From: CAYLVJ01 sp964501525
GTDB lineage: Bacteria; Patescibacteriota; Minisyncoccia; Minisyncoccales; CAYTKG01
Direction: 5' to 3'
DNA length: 28,461 nucleotides
Assembly (NCBI GenBank): GCA_964501525.1
Contig: CAZCSI010000006.1
Span: 1 to 28,461, forward strand
Positions 22,183 through 28,461 of this stretch are shown here, piece after piece (position 1 is the first letter of the stretch; each line of letters starts with the position of its first letter). The position numbers and the translations under genes were made by a program. Under the pieces are notes generated by a model that saw nothing but the letters and a program-made list of their open reading frames with translations, ran no database searches and was not told the DNA's origin.

Positions 22183-23472
22183 CTATTTTTCTGTTTCTTT
22201 GTTTTTAGGGGTTTTATCTTTAGGAGAATAATATTTTCTATCCCCTATCTCTTTAGGAAAATGAATCTGGTCTTCAGCCTCCGGCTCATCGTGCACATAT
22301 TGATAGTCCTTACCATAATCCAATTTTTTCATTAAATCGGTTACTGCGTTGCGGAGATGAAGGGGAACCCCAAAAGAACCCTTACCCGCATCTTTCTTGG
22401 CCTTTAAAAGAGCGGCGTAAGATGCATTATCTTTAGGAGCGGTTGCCAAATAGGTTACACCATGCGCCAGATTAATCTGTGCCTCAGGAAGCCCCACGTG
22501 TTCCACCGCCTGAGCTGCCGCCACGGCCACCATTAATGCCCGCGGGTCAGCGTTGCCAATGTCCTCAGAAGCAAAGATAATCATACGACGGGCAATGAAA
22601 CGAGGGTTTTCTCCGGATTCTATCATGCGCGCCAGCCAATAAAGAGCCCCGTCAGGATCACTGTCTCTCATGCTTTTAATAAAAGCGGAGATAACATTAT
22701 AATGCTCTTCTCCTTTCTTGTCGTAACGAAGAGCGTGTTTTTTCAAGATTTCAGAAACATCTTTGCTCTTAATCTTCTCTTCCCCCCTGCCCTTGACAGT
22801 ATTAACCACGAACTCAAGTGCATTCAATCCGGCCCTGGCATCCCCGTCTGCAAAGTTGATCAGTTTTTGAACCGCCTTTTTAGTAATCTTTATTTCTTTC
22901 CGGCCCAAACCTGTTTCTTTATCAACCAAAGCCCTGACCAGGATCTTTTTCATCGCCTCCTGGTCAAGAGGTTTTAAAATATAAACTGCTGAACGGGAAA
23001 GAAGGGGAGAAATAATCTCAAAAGAAGGGTTCTCCGTAGTAGCTCCTATTAAGGTTACTATCCCTTTTTCCACATGAGGCAAGAGACGGTCCTGCTGCGC
23101 TTTATTAAAACGGTGGATCTCGTCAATAAAGAGAATAGTCCTTTTTTGATGGTATTTTAAAGAATTCCTTGCTTCTTCAATCGCCTTCCTGATATCTTTG
23201 ACTCCTGCGTCCACTGCTGAAAAACGAATGAAGTTTGAATTAGTCTTACGGGCTATAATGCGGGCCAGAGTGGTTTTGCCCGAGCCGGGCGGACCCCAGA
23301 ATATCAAAGAACCGAGAGTGTCATTCTGAATCGACTGCCTGAGAGGACTTCCCTCCCCTATCAGCTCTTCCTGGCCGTAAAACTGATCAAAATCACGAGG
23401 ACGCATCCTTTCCGCCAAAGGAGCTTCTCTTTCCAAGGTTTCTTTTAACTTTTTATCAAACAGGTCTTCCAT
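22183..23472 (-). CDS. rarA: Replication-associated recombination protein A (RarA/MgsA)
   Basis: AAA+ ATPase acting at stalled replication forks, a clamp-loader relative. 429 residues, normal. The N-terminus PLAERMRPRDFDQFYGQEELIG is split as PLAERMRPRDFDQF and YGQEELIG. Walker A GPPGSGKT is at 60-67, Walker B LFIDEIHRFNKAQQD (D117, E118), sensor 1 GATTENPSFE, and the C-terminal tetramer domain contains ASEDIGNADPRAL and HLRNAVTDLMKKLDYG. A Lys-rich tail ends the protein. The sequence before the ATG has TAATAT followed by 7 nt, again a possible leaderless arrangement, but the region is very AT-rich. Confidence 0.96.
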   Translation of the reverse strand: MEDLFDKKLKETLEREAPLAERMRPRDFDQFYGQEELIGEGSPLRQSIQNDTLGSLIFWGPPGSGKTTLARIIARKTNSNFIRFSAVDAGVKDIRKAIEEARNSLKYHQKRTILFIDEIHRFNKAQQDRLLPHVEKGIVTLIGATTENPSFEIISPLLSRSAVYILKPLDQEAMKKILVRALVDKETGLGRKEIKITKKAVQKLINFADGDARAGLNALEFVVNTVKGRGEEKIKSKDVSEILKKHALRYDKKGEEHYNVISAFIKSMRDSDPDGALYWLARMIESGENPRFIARRMIIFASEDIGNADPRALMVAVAAAQAVEHVGLPEAQINLAHGVTYLATAPKDNASYAALLKAKKDAGKGSFGVPLHLRNAVTDLMKKLDYGKDYQYVHDEPEAEDQIHFPKEIGDRKYYSPKDKTPKNKETEK

Positions 23473-23520
23473 TAGTTTAATATTAATACAATAAAAGATT
23501 AATTAAAAATCAAATGAAAA

Positions 23521-23541
23521 AGCCGTCTGGTTCAGACGGCT
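23521..23541 (-). terminator. Terminator hairpin at the rarA side
   Basis: Perfect 9-bp stem AGCCGTCTG / CAGACGGCT with a 3-nt loop, followed by TTTTTC on the minus strand. It would end minus-strand transcripts coming from the secreted-protein gene. Confidence 0.85.
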
Positions 23542-23662
23542 CTGGTAAAAGAACAAGTGGCAGGCTATTTTGTCGGAATTATTTATGCTGCCTCCCCAAG
23601 CAGCCACGCCGCCTCCAGGCGTTCGAGCATTTATTTTATGTCGGGACGCAAGCCGACTTATC

Positions 23663-23688
23663 GTATAACGGAGTTTACTCCGCCATAC
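23663..23688. repeat. REP-like imperfect palindrome
   Basis: GTATAACGGAG / CTCCGCCATAC around TTTA, with two mismatched positions. CCGCCATA also pairs perfectly with TATGGCGG at 23699-23706, so two alternative folds compete. Confidence 0.6.
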
Positions 23689-23885
23689 AATCAATTTATA
23701 TGGCGGGCGAGTTAAAACCCGTTCCCGCTTGCGTATTTATTTAGTGCTCACGTCGGGCCCAAGCCGACGCCCCTCCTGTTCTCCTCTTTTTACTTCTCTC
23801 TTATTAGATTACGCGCCGAGTCCGCGCGCCACTGATTTCCTGCAAAAATCCGCAGGCAGCTTTCCTATCAGTGGAAAGGAAGAAT

Positions 23886-25198
23886 TTATTCCCAAGAAGC
23901 CAGCTGCCACACTTGGACAGCTGTCCAATCGGAGCTGCAGGTTAATACCTGCGGTGACCCCTCCCTGGACTGAAGCCTGGTTCCAAACTCCAGCGTTTCC
24001 ACCGGAGCTCCAGACAATTGCCAGCGCGACTCGTTCCCTCTCTCGCGGATAATCACTTCATCCGCTTGTGAGAGATAATCTCGGACATCAGGTTCGTGAA
24101 CAAAGAACCTGCCGTCCCGAAGGTTTACTGCTCCTCTCCCGGGAGCTAACGAATCGCCGGCTTCATAGACCGGCAGGAAACCGATCTCCTGGCCTTCTCG
24201 TAGGAAAACCAGTTGACCGACCTTTTCTCCGATAGAACCTCCACCAGTAGCACCCAGGTAGGGTACTTCCGGAGGCGGCTCCTCAACCACCTTCCTGCAG
24301 TCGAAGAGCGCTACATACGTCTTGTAGTCGCCCTTGCTGCTCATATGCTGAGGGAAGTTTACCGGAACAGTGGCACTGGCTGGGTTCGCTAGCCAGTCAG
24401 CCGGTCTGTCCTTGGGCTGGAAGAGCTCGTAAAACCCCGTGAAGGGGTATCCTCTTCCAGTTGTAGCTGTCAACGAGCCAACCTCGTTAATCTCAGCTAC
24501 ATACCGGACAGTGAACCCATCCGGTCCAGTCGGACCAGCCCACATGGGCAAGGTGGCAGGGCCACTCAACGTGGCTGTCAGCCAGGCTCCATGCTGAGCT
24601 CCATCTAGGGGAACCCAGCTCTCATCAGACACCTGGCAGAAAGCTCCGAAACCCACGGATGTAACCCAGGGCTCCGACGGCTTTTCAGATCCGTACTNNN
24701 NNNNNNNNNNNNNNNNNNNNNNNNNNNNNNNNNNNNNNNNNNNNNNNNNNNNNNNNNNNNNNNNNNNNNNNNNNNNNNNNNNNNNNNNNNNNNNNNNGGT
24801 TCCTGCGGGGGCGGGAAACACGGCCCAAAGCTCTCGCTTTTGGTCGTGTCCAAGTCGTTCTCGACCCGGACGCTATTCGCGTCAAGAGGCACATCGTGCC
24901 CCATGGCAAATAGCACCGTAACTTCCTCCCCCGCACCCACGGTAACGGAGACGACCTCCTCGTTCCCGCTTGGCACCCAGGCCGGGCTGCCTGGAACATG
25001 ATAGGTCAAATAGAACTTAACCTCTCCTCCCGTCCAGCCGGCTTGACCATCATTAGATAGGGTCGCAGACCCTATCACACCAGGCCCCCCACACTCTGCC
25101 TCTATGGCGTCGACGTGGGGCTGAGCACAGGCAAACACGGCTTGAGACATGCTTGCCAGCACAACGAATACAGCAAGTGCTCTCCAGAACTTCTTCAT
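23886..25198 (-). CDS. Secreted protein with possible degenerate sortase-like C-terminal domain (split by scaffold gap)
   Basis: One gene in two visible parts, about 133 residues before and 270 after a run of 100 Ns. The N-terminus MKKFWRALAVFVVLASMSQA is a clear signal peptide, followed by an Ig-like beta-rich part (WTGGEVKFYLTYHVPG, VSVTVGAGEEVTVLF). After the gap come more beta-rich sequence with GPTGPDGF, a Pro-rich linker EEPPPEVPYLG and a final about 110 residues with GRFFVHEPDVRDYL, DEVIIRERG and QVLTCSSDW. His, then a Gly/Asp-Glu strand, then a TC motif is the order found in sortases, but the following Arg is not seen, so any activity is doubtful. The two halves are in different frames across the N-run, so the gap length is not literally 100. 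Strong AGGAGG Shine-Dalgarno 8 nt before ATG. Visibly GC-richer than neighbours. Confidence 0.7.
24698..24797. other. Assembly gap of 100 Ns
   Basis: Exactly 100 N residues, a common placeholder for a scaffold gap of unknown length. It falls inside the secreted-protein gene; both flanks belong to plausible parts of the same minus-strand protein. Confidence 0.99.
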
Positions 25199-25305
25199 CT
25201 TAGTTTCCTCCTACTTCTCTATGCCCCATAGGTGGGTTGGGGACATCAGATATCAGATATCAGAATATCAGCCTGGCTCCACCAAGCCAGACTGTTCAGA
25301 ACAGT

Positions 25306-25344
25306 AAAAAATATCAGCTTTAAAGCCCTTTGGCTTCAAAGCTG
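25306..25344 (-). terminator. Terminator-like hairpin inside the leader
   Basis: The stem CAGCTTTGAAGCC / GGCTTTAAAGCTG (minus strand) has 12 pairs and one mismatch, a 4-nt loop, then ATA and six T residues. It lies between the candidate promoter and the start codon, so it could be an attenuator, or it could end transcripts from the upstream gene at 25509. Confidence 0.75.
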
Positions 25345-25399
25345 TAATTTCCTCATTAATTGTCAATGAACATTAAAAAGCCTCTTTCAAGGCTCTATA

Positions 25400-25428
25400 A
25401 AAGTAACATATTATTATATCTCTGTCAA
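25400..25428 (-). promoter_or_regulatory. Candidate promoter of the secreted-protein gene
   Basis: Minus strand TTGACA at 25428-25423, 17-nt spacer, TACTTT at 25405-25400. Confidence 0.5.
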
Positions 25429-25508
25429 GCAAAAGAAAGAGACAAAGAGCTGATTGTTTGAGGCTAAAATCAACCCTCAGTCCAGTCGTTTCTCACTTTC
25501 TTGTCTGA

Positions 25509-26483
25509 CTACTCGTTAAGCTCTTTTTTCATCTTTTGCAGCTCCTGCTTAAGCTCTTTCATTTTTAGCTCCCTGCCCACCACCAACCTTCTGAACTTTT
25601 CAAGCTCCTGCACTCTTTGCTTTAACTCCTTCGTTCTTTCTTCTATTACCTCCTCTCTCCTTTCTGCCCGCTCCTGTAGCTCCCTTGTTCTAGCTTTTAC
25701 CCTTACCTCGAGCACCTTCTGAGCCGCTCTTTCTTTTTCAAGAAGACCAAGAGTGTTTTTGTTAAAAAGATATCCGAAAGCTACCGACATAAAAACAAGG
25801 GCTAAGATTAAAGATTCGGATGCTTCCCAAAAAATATCTCTGTTAGCCATAAAAGAAAAAAGCAACGAAGCCATCCCCAAGAAAATAATCAAGAGAAGAA
25901 ATTTAAACATGGGGCAGCTTTTAAATCCTATTTGACAGTAACGACACCTTTGCCAAGGAGGAGACTCTATCGATCTCGCCACCCAACAGTTCGGGTTGAC
26001 GTAATTCGGACTGCCCTGTTCTGCATTCGAAAAAATTTCTGTTTTTTGGTCTCTGAATCCAAAAGATTTTTTGATAACGAAGATATAAAGTAGAGTTGCG
26101 GCGCATACTCCTGAAAAACCGGACAATATCATAAGAAAAGAAAGGGCTAAAACAAAAGCCCAGGCAACACCGGTAAAAACATTAAAATAAACAAGGGTTG
26201 AACAGACGACCAGTGTCAATCCTCCAAAAAGGCAGGCAAATCTCAACTCGCCAACGGGTCTGGGAATAGGCTCGGCTCTAGGACTGAACTTAGGTCTTAA
26301 AAATCTTTTGTGAAACTGATACACCAGATTTGTCCTGTTGGGCCGCACGACACCAATTATCATAATCACAGCGCAGACAAAGGAAATCCACAAGTTCCTT
26401 GTTAAAAAACTGGTCAGAGCCAGGACCCCGTAAAAGGTGCGGCAAAAGCGCAAAGAGCTTTCATAGGTTTTGATTTTTTTCAT
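25509..26483 (-). CDS. DUF4395-like membrane protein with C-terminal signalling-type coiled coil
   Basis: 324 residues. Residues 1-145 hold about four hydrophobic segments and resemble DUF4395: NRTNLVYQFHKR, PRPVGELRFACLFGG, and GFSGVCAATLLYIFV in place of the family's GFCxGC. A cytoplasmic or loop part has four Cys in CRYCQIGFKSCPMF plus an upstream Cys, followed by two more membrane helices (FKFLLLIIFLGMASLLFSF; LILALVFMSVAFGYLF). The last about 80 residues form a charged coiled coil ending ELEKFRRLVVGRELKMKELKQEL, a segment commonly found just before histidine-kinase domains, yet the protein stops there. No kinase, PAS or enzyme domain is visible. Function unknown; a receptor-like or scaffold role is inference. 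Confidence 0.65.
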   Translation of the reverse strand: MKKIKTYESSLRFCRTFYGVLALTSFLTRNLWISFVCAVIMIIGVVRPNRTNLVYQFHKRFLRPKFSPRAEPIPRPVGELRFACLFGGLTLVVCSTLVYFNVFTGVAWAFVLALSFLMILSGFSGVCAATLLYIFVIKKSFGFRDQKTEIFSNAEQGSPNYVNPNCWVARSIESPPWQRCRYCQIGFKSCPMFKFLLLIIFLGMASLLFSFMANRDIFWEASESLILALVFMSVAFGYLFNKNTLGLLEKERAAQKVLEVRVKARTRELQERAERREEVIEERTKELKQRVQELEKFRRLVVGRELKMKELKQELQKMKKELNE

Positions 26484-26671
26484 CTGAAAAATTTAATAAA
26501 CCTCTTCACTTATTTTACAATAAATTTCCAAGAAAATAAAAAATGGGAATAAAATACCAATCCGTAACAAGAGGCAAACCAACCTTCTTGCTGTTCAAAA
26601 ATTAGGAGAGGCCGAATAGAGTTAAAGCTTATACCTAAAAATAATTGGAATGGAACTGTTGAAGAAAATTC

Positions 26672-27049
26672 TCAAAGACCTGCGAACTTGCTTATAAACC
26701 AGAACACGACTCCTCCTACCCCCCAGAGAGGAATACTCAACAAGCTTGTGTAGCCCATAACATCAAACTTGCTGTATTCCCATAATTTTTTATTGAGAAC
26801 CTTGTGATAAACAAAGCCTAAAAGCCCTTCAGCTAAAAAACCGACACAAGAGCTATAAAAAAACATTTTCAGTATGTTTCTGTCATAATAAAAAGAAAGA
26901 AAAACAACAAAACAAACAGGAACAATAATCATTGCTATGTACTCGCTCCACCTAAATTCTTTAGTTTCTCTGCCGTAAAGATAAGCAAGAAAAAAACCAA
27001 AAAGGCTAATAGTCACAAAAAGTAACCAAAGGTTCAATACTTCCAACAT
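26672..27049 (-). CDS. Polytopic membrane protein, 125 residues, unknown family
   Basis: Four predicted membrane helices: LNLWLLFVTISLFGFFLAYLYG (first about 20 residues), YIAMIIVPVCFVVFLSFYY, MFFYSSCVGFLAEGLLGFVYH and a C-terminal LLSIPLWGVGGVVFWFI. Conserved-looking polar residues lie in the membrane face (AEGLLG, WEYSKFDVMGYTS), which hints at a real family, but I do not recognise it. Stand-alone, with 190 nt of featureless AT-rich sequence toward the DUF4395-like gene. Confidence 0.6.
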   Translation of the reverse strand: MLEVLNLWLLFVTISLFGFFLAYLYGRETKEFRWSEYIAMIIVPVCFVVFLSFYYDRNILKMFFYSSCVGFLAEGLLGFVYHKVLNKKLWEYSKFDVMGYTSLLSIPLWGVGGVVFWFISKFAGL

Positions 27050-27433
27050 GGTTTTAGTTTTTAAAGTTTACCATTGATCTATTTTACCAAAACAAAAACC
27101 CAGCACAAGCTGGGTAGTCGTAACCGGGACAGTGGAACAATATTAGAGTAATTTAAGTTAAGAAACTGAAAAACAACGCTCTTATATGTTCACTTCATCT
27201 ATCCCCCTGGGTTCTCCAGTATAAAAGCAGACCAAAAAGACTAATTGTTATAATCAAGCTTATTAGACAAAATAAGGCTTGACTATGAAAGTGTCGAGTA
27301 CACAAGCCTTAAACTTTCAAAAACTTGTATAGCTTGAAATTGTTATTTTCATAAACCAACTAGCCTTGACAAGACTAAATAACTATATTTTAATAACAAA
27401 AGAACGGTACGGTCAATTCAAAAGGAGGATAAA
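27050..27433. other. AT-rich intergenic region with promoter and inverted repeats
   Basis: No convincing gene. It contains a minus-strand terminator-like hairpin ACCCAGC/GCTGGGT at 27098-27115 (T-run on the minus strand), an extended -10 TGT-TATAAT on the plus strand at 27246-27254, an 8-bp inverted repeat AAGGCTTG/CAAGCCTT at 27274-27310 enclosing the start of a 15-codon ORF (27285-27332, beginning MKVSSTQAL), and the promoter at 27366-27394. Confidence 0.55.
27366..27394 (+). promoter_or_regulatory. Promoter of the ClpP-like gene
   Basis: TTGACA at 27366-27371, 17-nt spacer, TTTAAT at 27389-27394, giving a 5' UTR of about 33 nt that contains AAAGGAGG, 5 nt before the ATG. Confidence 0.65.
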
Positions 27434-28000
27434 ATGAACGGGCGCATAAGCGTAAGGAGGTTACTAAGTTACTTCTTTCCCTTTTTAAAGAGGGAAAAGA
27501 AGGGTCGAAGGGAGGTTTATCTCATGGGTAGCATTACTGAGGTCGAGGTATACAACCGGATTCAAGAAATCCTCAGACTTCACGACGAGGCACCTGGAGA
27601 AGAGATCACCCTCTATGTCTCAAGTTTAGGGGGGGATTTTGACCTCGCTGTCAGCTTCGTTGAGTTGGTGCGGACCAAGAACATCAACTTAAAGACCATA
27701 GCTCTGGGAGCTGTCAGCTCCTCCAGTGTACTGATATTCCTGGCAGGAAAAGAAAGAATTGTAACTAGCAATTCTCACTTTCACCTACATGAGCTTTCCA
27801 AAAGATTAAACGGAAGCTTCACCTCCTCAGAAATTATTAGGCTAGCAGAAGATGCTGCTCGAGGGCAGCATGTATACAACAGCTTAATAAAGGAGAGGAC
27901 CAGACTCAGCCTGGAGGTGATCAAGGAAATAGTTGAGAATGACGCCTACCTAGAAAGCGAAGAAGCCTTAGAGTGTGGATTCGCACACAGGATAGTCTAG
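27434..28000 (+). CDS. ClpP-like serine peptidase
   Basis: 188 residues, ClpP/crotonase-fold peptidase family. The family's oxyanion Gly-Gly is SSLGGDFDLAVSF (residues 63-75). The nucleophile region GAVSSSSVLIFLAG aligns with GQAASMGAFLLAAG, placing Ser96 as nucleophile; H119 (FHLHE) and D170 (VENDAYLESEEAL) complete the triad. The end EALECGFAHRIV matches the AxxYGLID end. It is divergent from housekeeping ClpP: a basic N-terminal segment (RRLLSYFFPFLKREKKGRR) replaces the processed propeptide region, and no clpX is adjacent. Strong Shine-Dalgarno, own promoter and own terminator: a single-gene unit. It may be an accessory ClpP or a ClpP-like protein of an accessory element. Confidence 0.85.
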   Translation: MNGRISVRRLLSYFFPFLKREKKGRREVYLMGSITEVEVYNRIQEILRLHDEAPGEEITLYVSSLGGDFDLAVSFVELVRTKNINLKTIALGAVSSSSVLIFLAGKERIVTSNSHFHLHELSKRLNGSFTSSEIIRLAEDAARGQHVYNSLIKERTRLSLEVIKEIVENDAYLESEEALECGFAHRIV

Positions 28001-28006
28001 TCAGAG

Positions 28007-28040
28007 AGCACGGGACGGAAGACGTTCCGTGCTTTTATTT
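28007..28040 (+). terminator. Terminator of the ClpP-like gene
   Basis: 10-bp stem AGCACGGGAC / GTTCCGTGCT (one G-T pair) with a 7-nt loop, then TTTATTTT. Confidence 0.9.
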
Positions 28041-28132
28041 TAATGAGAAAACGATCTAGAACGTTGGGATAGATAAGTTATATGGAAAAGATGGAGAAAT
28101 TAGTGTTCCACATACTTTCCGCATAAAATAGT

Positions 28133-28156
28133 AGAGCTCGGCATATGCCGAGCTCT
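28133..28156. repeat. 24-bp perfect palindrome
   Basis: AGAGCTCGGCAT / ATGCCGAGCTCT with no spacer. It lies 4 nt after the stop of the small membrane gene. As RNA it makes a stable hairpin, but neither strand has a clean T-run, so it may be a weak bidirectional terminator or a binding site. Confidence 0.7.
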
Positions 28157-28160
28157 CTAT

Positions 28161-28346
28161 CTAGTTGAGCCCATCTTCACCGTTCTTTTTCTTTTCCCTA
28201 GCAGAAATCGGCGGCCCTCCTTCCTCCAACAGGAGGTTCCAGAAGACAAGAACCCCCCAGTAGAGATACACAATACCCACAGGTATTGCGAGAAGAGCTA
28301 AGAGGAAAAGAATACCCACACACACCTTTGCAACTATCAGATCCAT
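28161..28346 (-). CDS. Small membrane protein, 61 residues
   Basis: MDLIVAKVCVGILFLLALLA then a second hydrophobic stretch (IPVGIVYLYWGVLVFWNLLL), then a hydrophilic Lys/Glu-rich tail. A GAGG-containing purine tract lies before the ATG. The same frame is open upstream to the window edge (28461), with an in-frame Met codon in that part, so a longer protein is possible; the chosen start has the better ribosome-binding site and begins with the membrane segment. No family recognised. Confidence 0.5.
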   Translation of the reverse strand: MDLIVAKVCVGILFLLALLAIPVGIVYLYWGVLVFWNLLLEEGGPPISAREKKKNGEDGLN

Positions 28347-28461
28347 GTCAACCCCCCCCCTCGTTCCTTTCTCCCTTCTCTTTCCTTGAGATCAGGGAAT
28401 TTTCGTGCCTGAATCCATCAGGTACGTAAAGAGCTTCCACCATTTTGCCATAGACTGTCAG

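Larger units (their letters stand above)
23473..23885. other. Non-coding, hairpin-dense intergenic region
   Basis: No convincing gene. It holds a series of short GC-rich inverted repeats spaced by AT-rich sequence: 23521-23541, 23587-23604, 23640-23657, 23663-23688, 23680-23706 (alternative to the previous), 23703-23728, 23751-23769 and 23830-23873. CAAGCCGAC occurs in two of them. They resemble REP-like repeats or a structured RNA; no tRNA, tmRNA, SRP RNA or RNase P RNA signature was found. Confidence 0.6.
25199..25508. other. Structured leader region of the secreted-protein gene
   Basis: No gene. On the minus strand, going toward the ATG at 25198: promoter (25400-25428), small hairpin with T-run (25375-25394), strong terminator-like hairpin (25306-25344), short palindrome CTGTTCTGAACAG, a hairpin CTGGCT/AGCCAG, four near-repeats of CTGATAT, then AGGAGG. 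The predicted 5' UTR is roughly 190 nt. Confidence 0.6.

Noticed and set aside
2959..23472. Genome-wide reassignment of TAG (or of TGA, as in Gracilibacteria)
   Set aside because: pheS, rplK and the ClpP-like gene end in TAG at their normal family ends, and rnc, rnhB and tmk end in TGA at theirs.
23503..23694. tmRNA, SRP RNA, RNase P RNA or tRNA in the hairpin-rich region after rarA
   Set aside because: No GATTCGACGGG, GGAAGGAAGCAGC, GAGGAAAGTCCGGGC or paired T-arm signature on either strand; a GTTCGAG at about 23620 has no matching stem.
1..28461. CRISPR arrays, insertion sequences, integrases or prophage structural genes
   Set aside because: No regularly spaced direct repeats and no transposase, integrase or phage motifs were seen; the only direct tandem repeats are the 21-bp pair at 13741 and the short CTGATAT run near 25250.

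Overview
The window reads as a chromosomal segment of a bacterium with a reduced genome, most likely Candidate Phyla Radiation / Patescibacteria (Parcubacteria-like). This is inferred from stripped-down housekeeping proteins (threonyl-tRNA synthetase without a TGS domain, PheT without the tRNA-binding OB domain), a DUF5667-type protein, an acidic tail on ribosomal protein S16, a tailed L32, tight overlapping operons, and a near absence of Shine-Dalgarno sequences in the core part. TGA, TAA and TAG all act as ordinary stops, so the code is table 11, not the Gracilibacteria code.

Layout. 1-2758, minus strand: rnhB, then rpmF-nusB-rnc-rpsP (rpsP runs off the left edge). 2958-10177, plus strand: dnaE, a candidate threonine attenuator (12-codon leader peptide with three Thr codons plus a terminator hairpin), then thrS, a secreted DUF5667-like protein and miaB. 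10178-10404: a convergent intergenic region with two 23-bp palindromes, DnaA-box-like motifs and a bidirectional terminator. 10405-18885, minus strand: pheS-pheT-gyrB, then secE-nusG-rplK-dcd-small ORF, then tmk-deoC. pheT is interrupted by one in-frame TAG. 19067-20830, plus strand: a 46-residue peptide gene followed by an asparagine-synthetase-like ATP-dependent amide ligase that lacks the glutaminase cysteine. 21049-23472, minus strand: rarA, a DUF4870-like membrane protein and a V4R-like protein.

From about 23.5 kb the character changes. There is a hairpin-rich non-coding stretch, then a visibly GC-richer secreted-protein gene cut by a 100-N scaffold gap, a DUF4395-like membrane protein with a signalling-type coiled coil, a small polytopic membrane protein, a ClpP-like serine peptidase and a small membrane protein. 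The secreted-protein, ClpP-like and small membrane genes have strong Shine-Dalgarno sequences, unlike most core genes.

The core genes cover replication (DnaE, GyrB, RarA), transcription elongation (NusB, NusG), translation (S16, L32, L11, ThrRS, PheRS, MiaB), RNA processing (RNase III, RNase HII), secretion (SecE) and deoxynucleotide metabolism (Dcd, Tmk, DeoC). A recurring regulatory theme is an extended -10 element (TGTTANNNT) 6-8 nt before an ATG, which implies leaderless transcripts. The most interesting points are the candidate thrS attenuator, the peptide plus cyclase-like gene pair, the amber codon in pheT, the palindrome/DnaA-box cluster after miaB, and the structured leaders of rnc, secE and the secreted protein.
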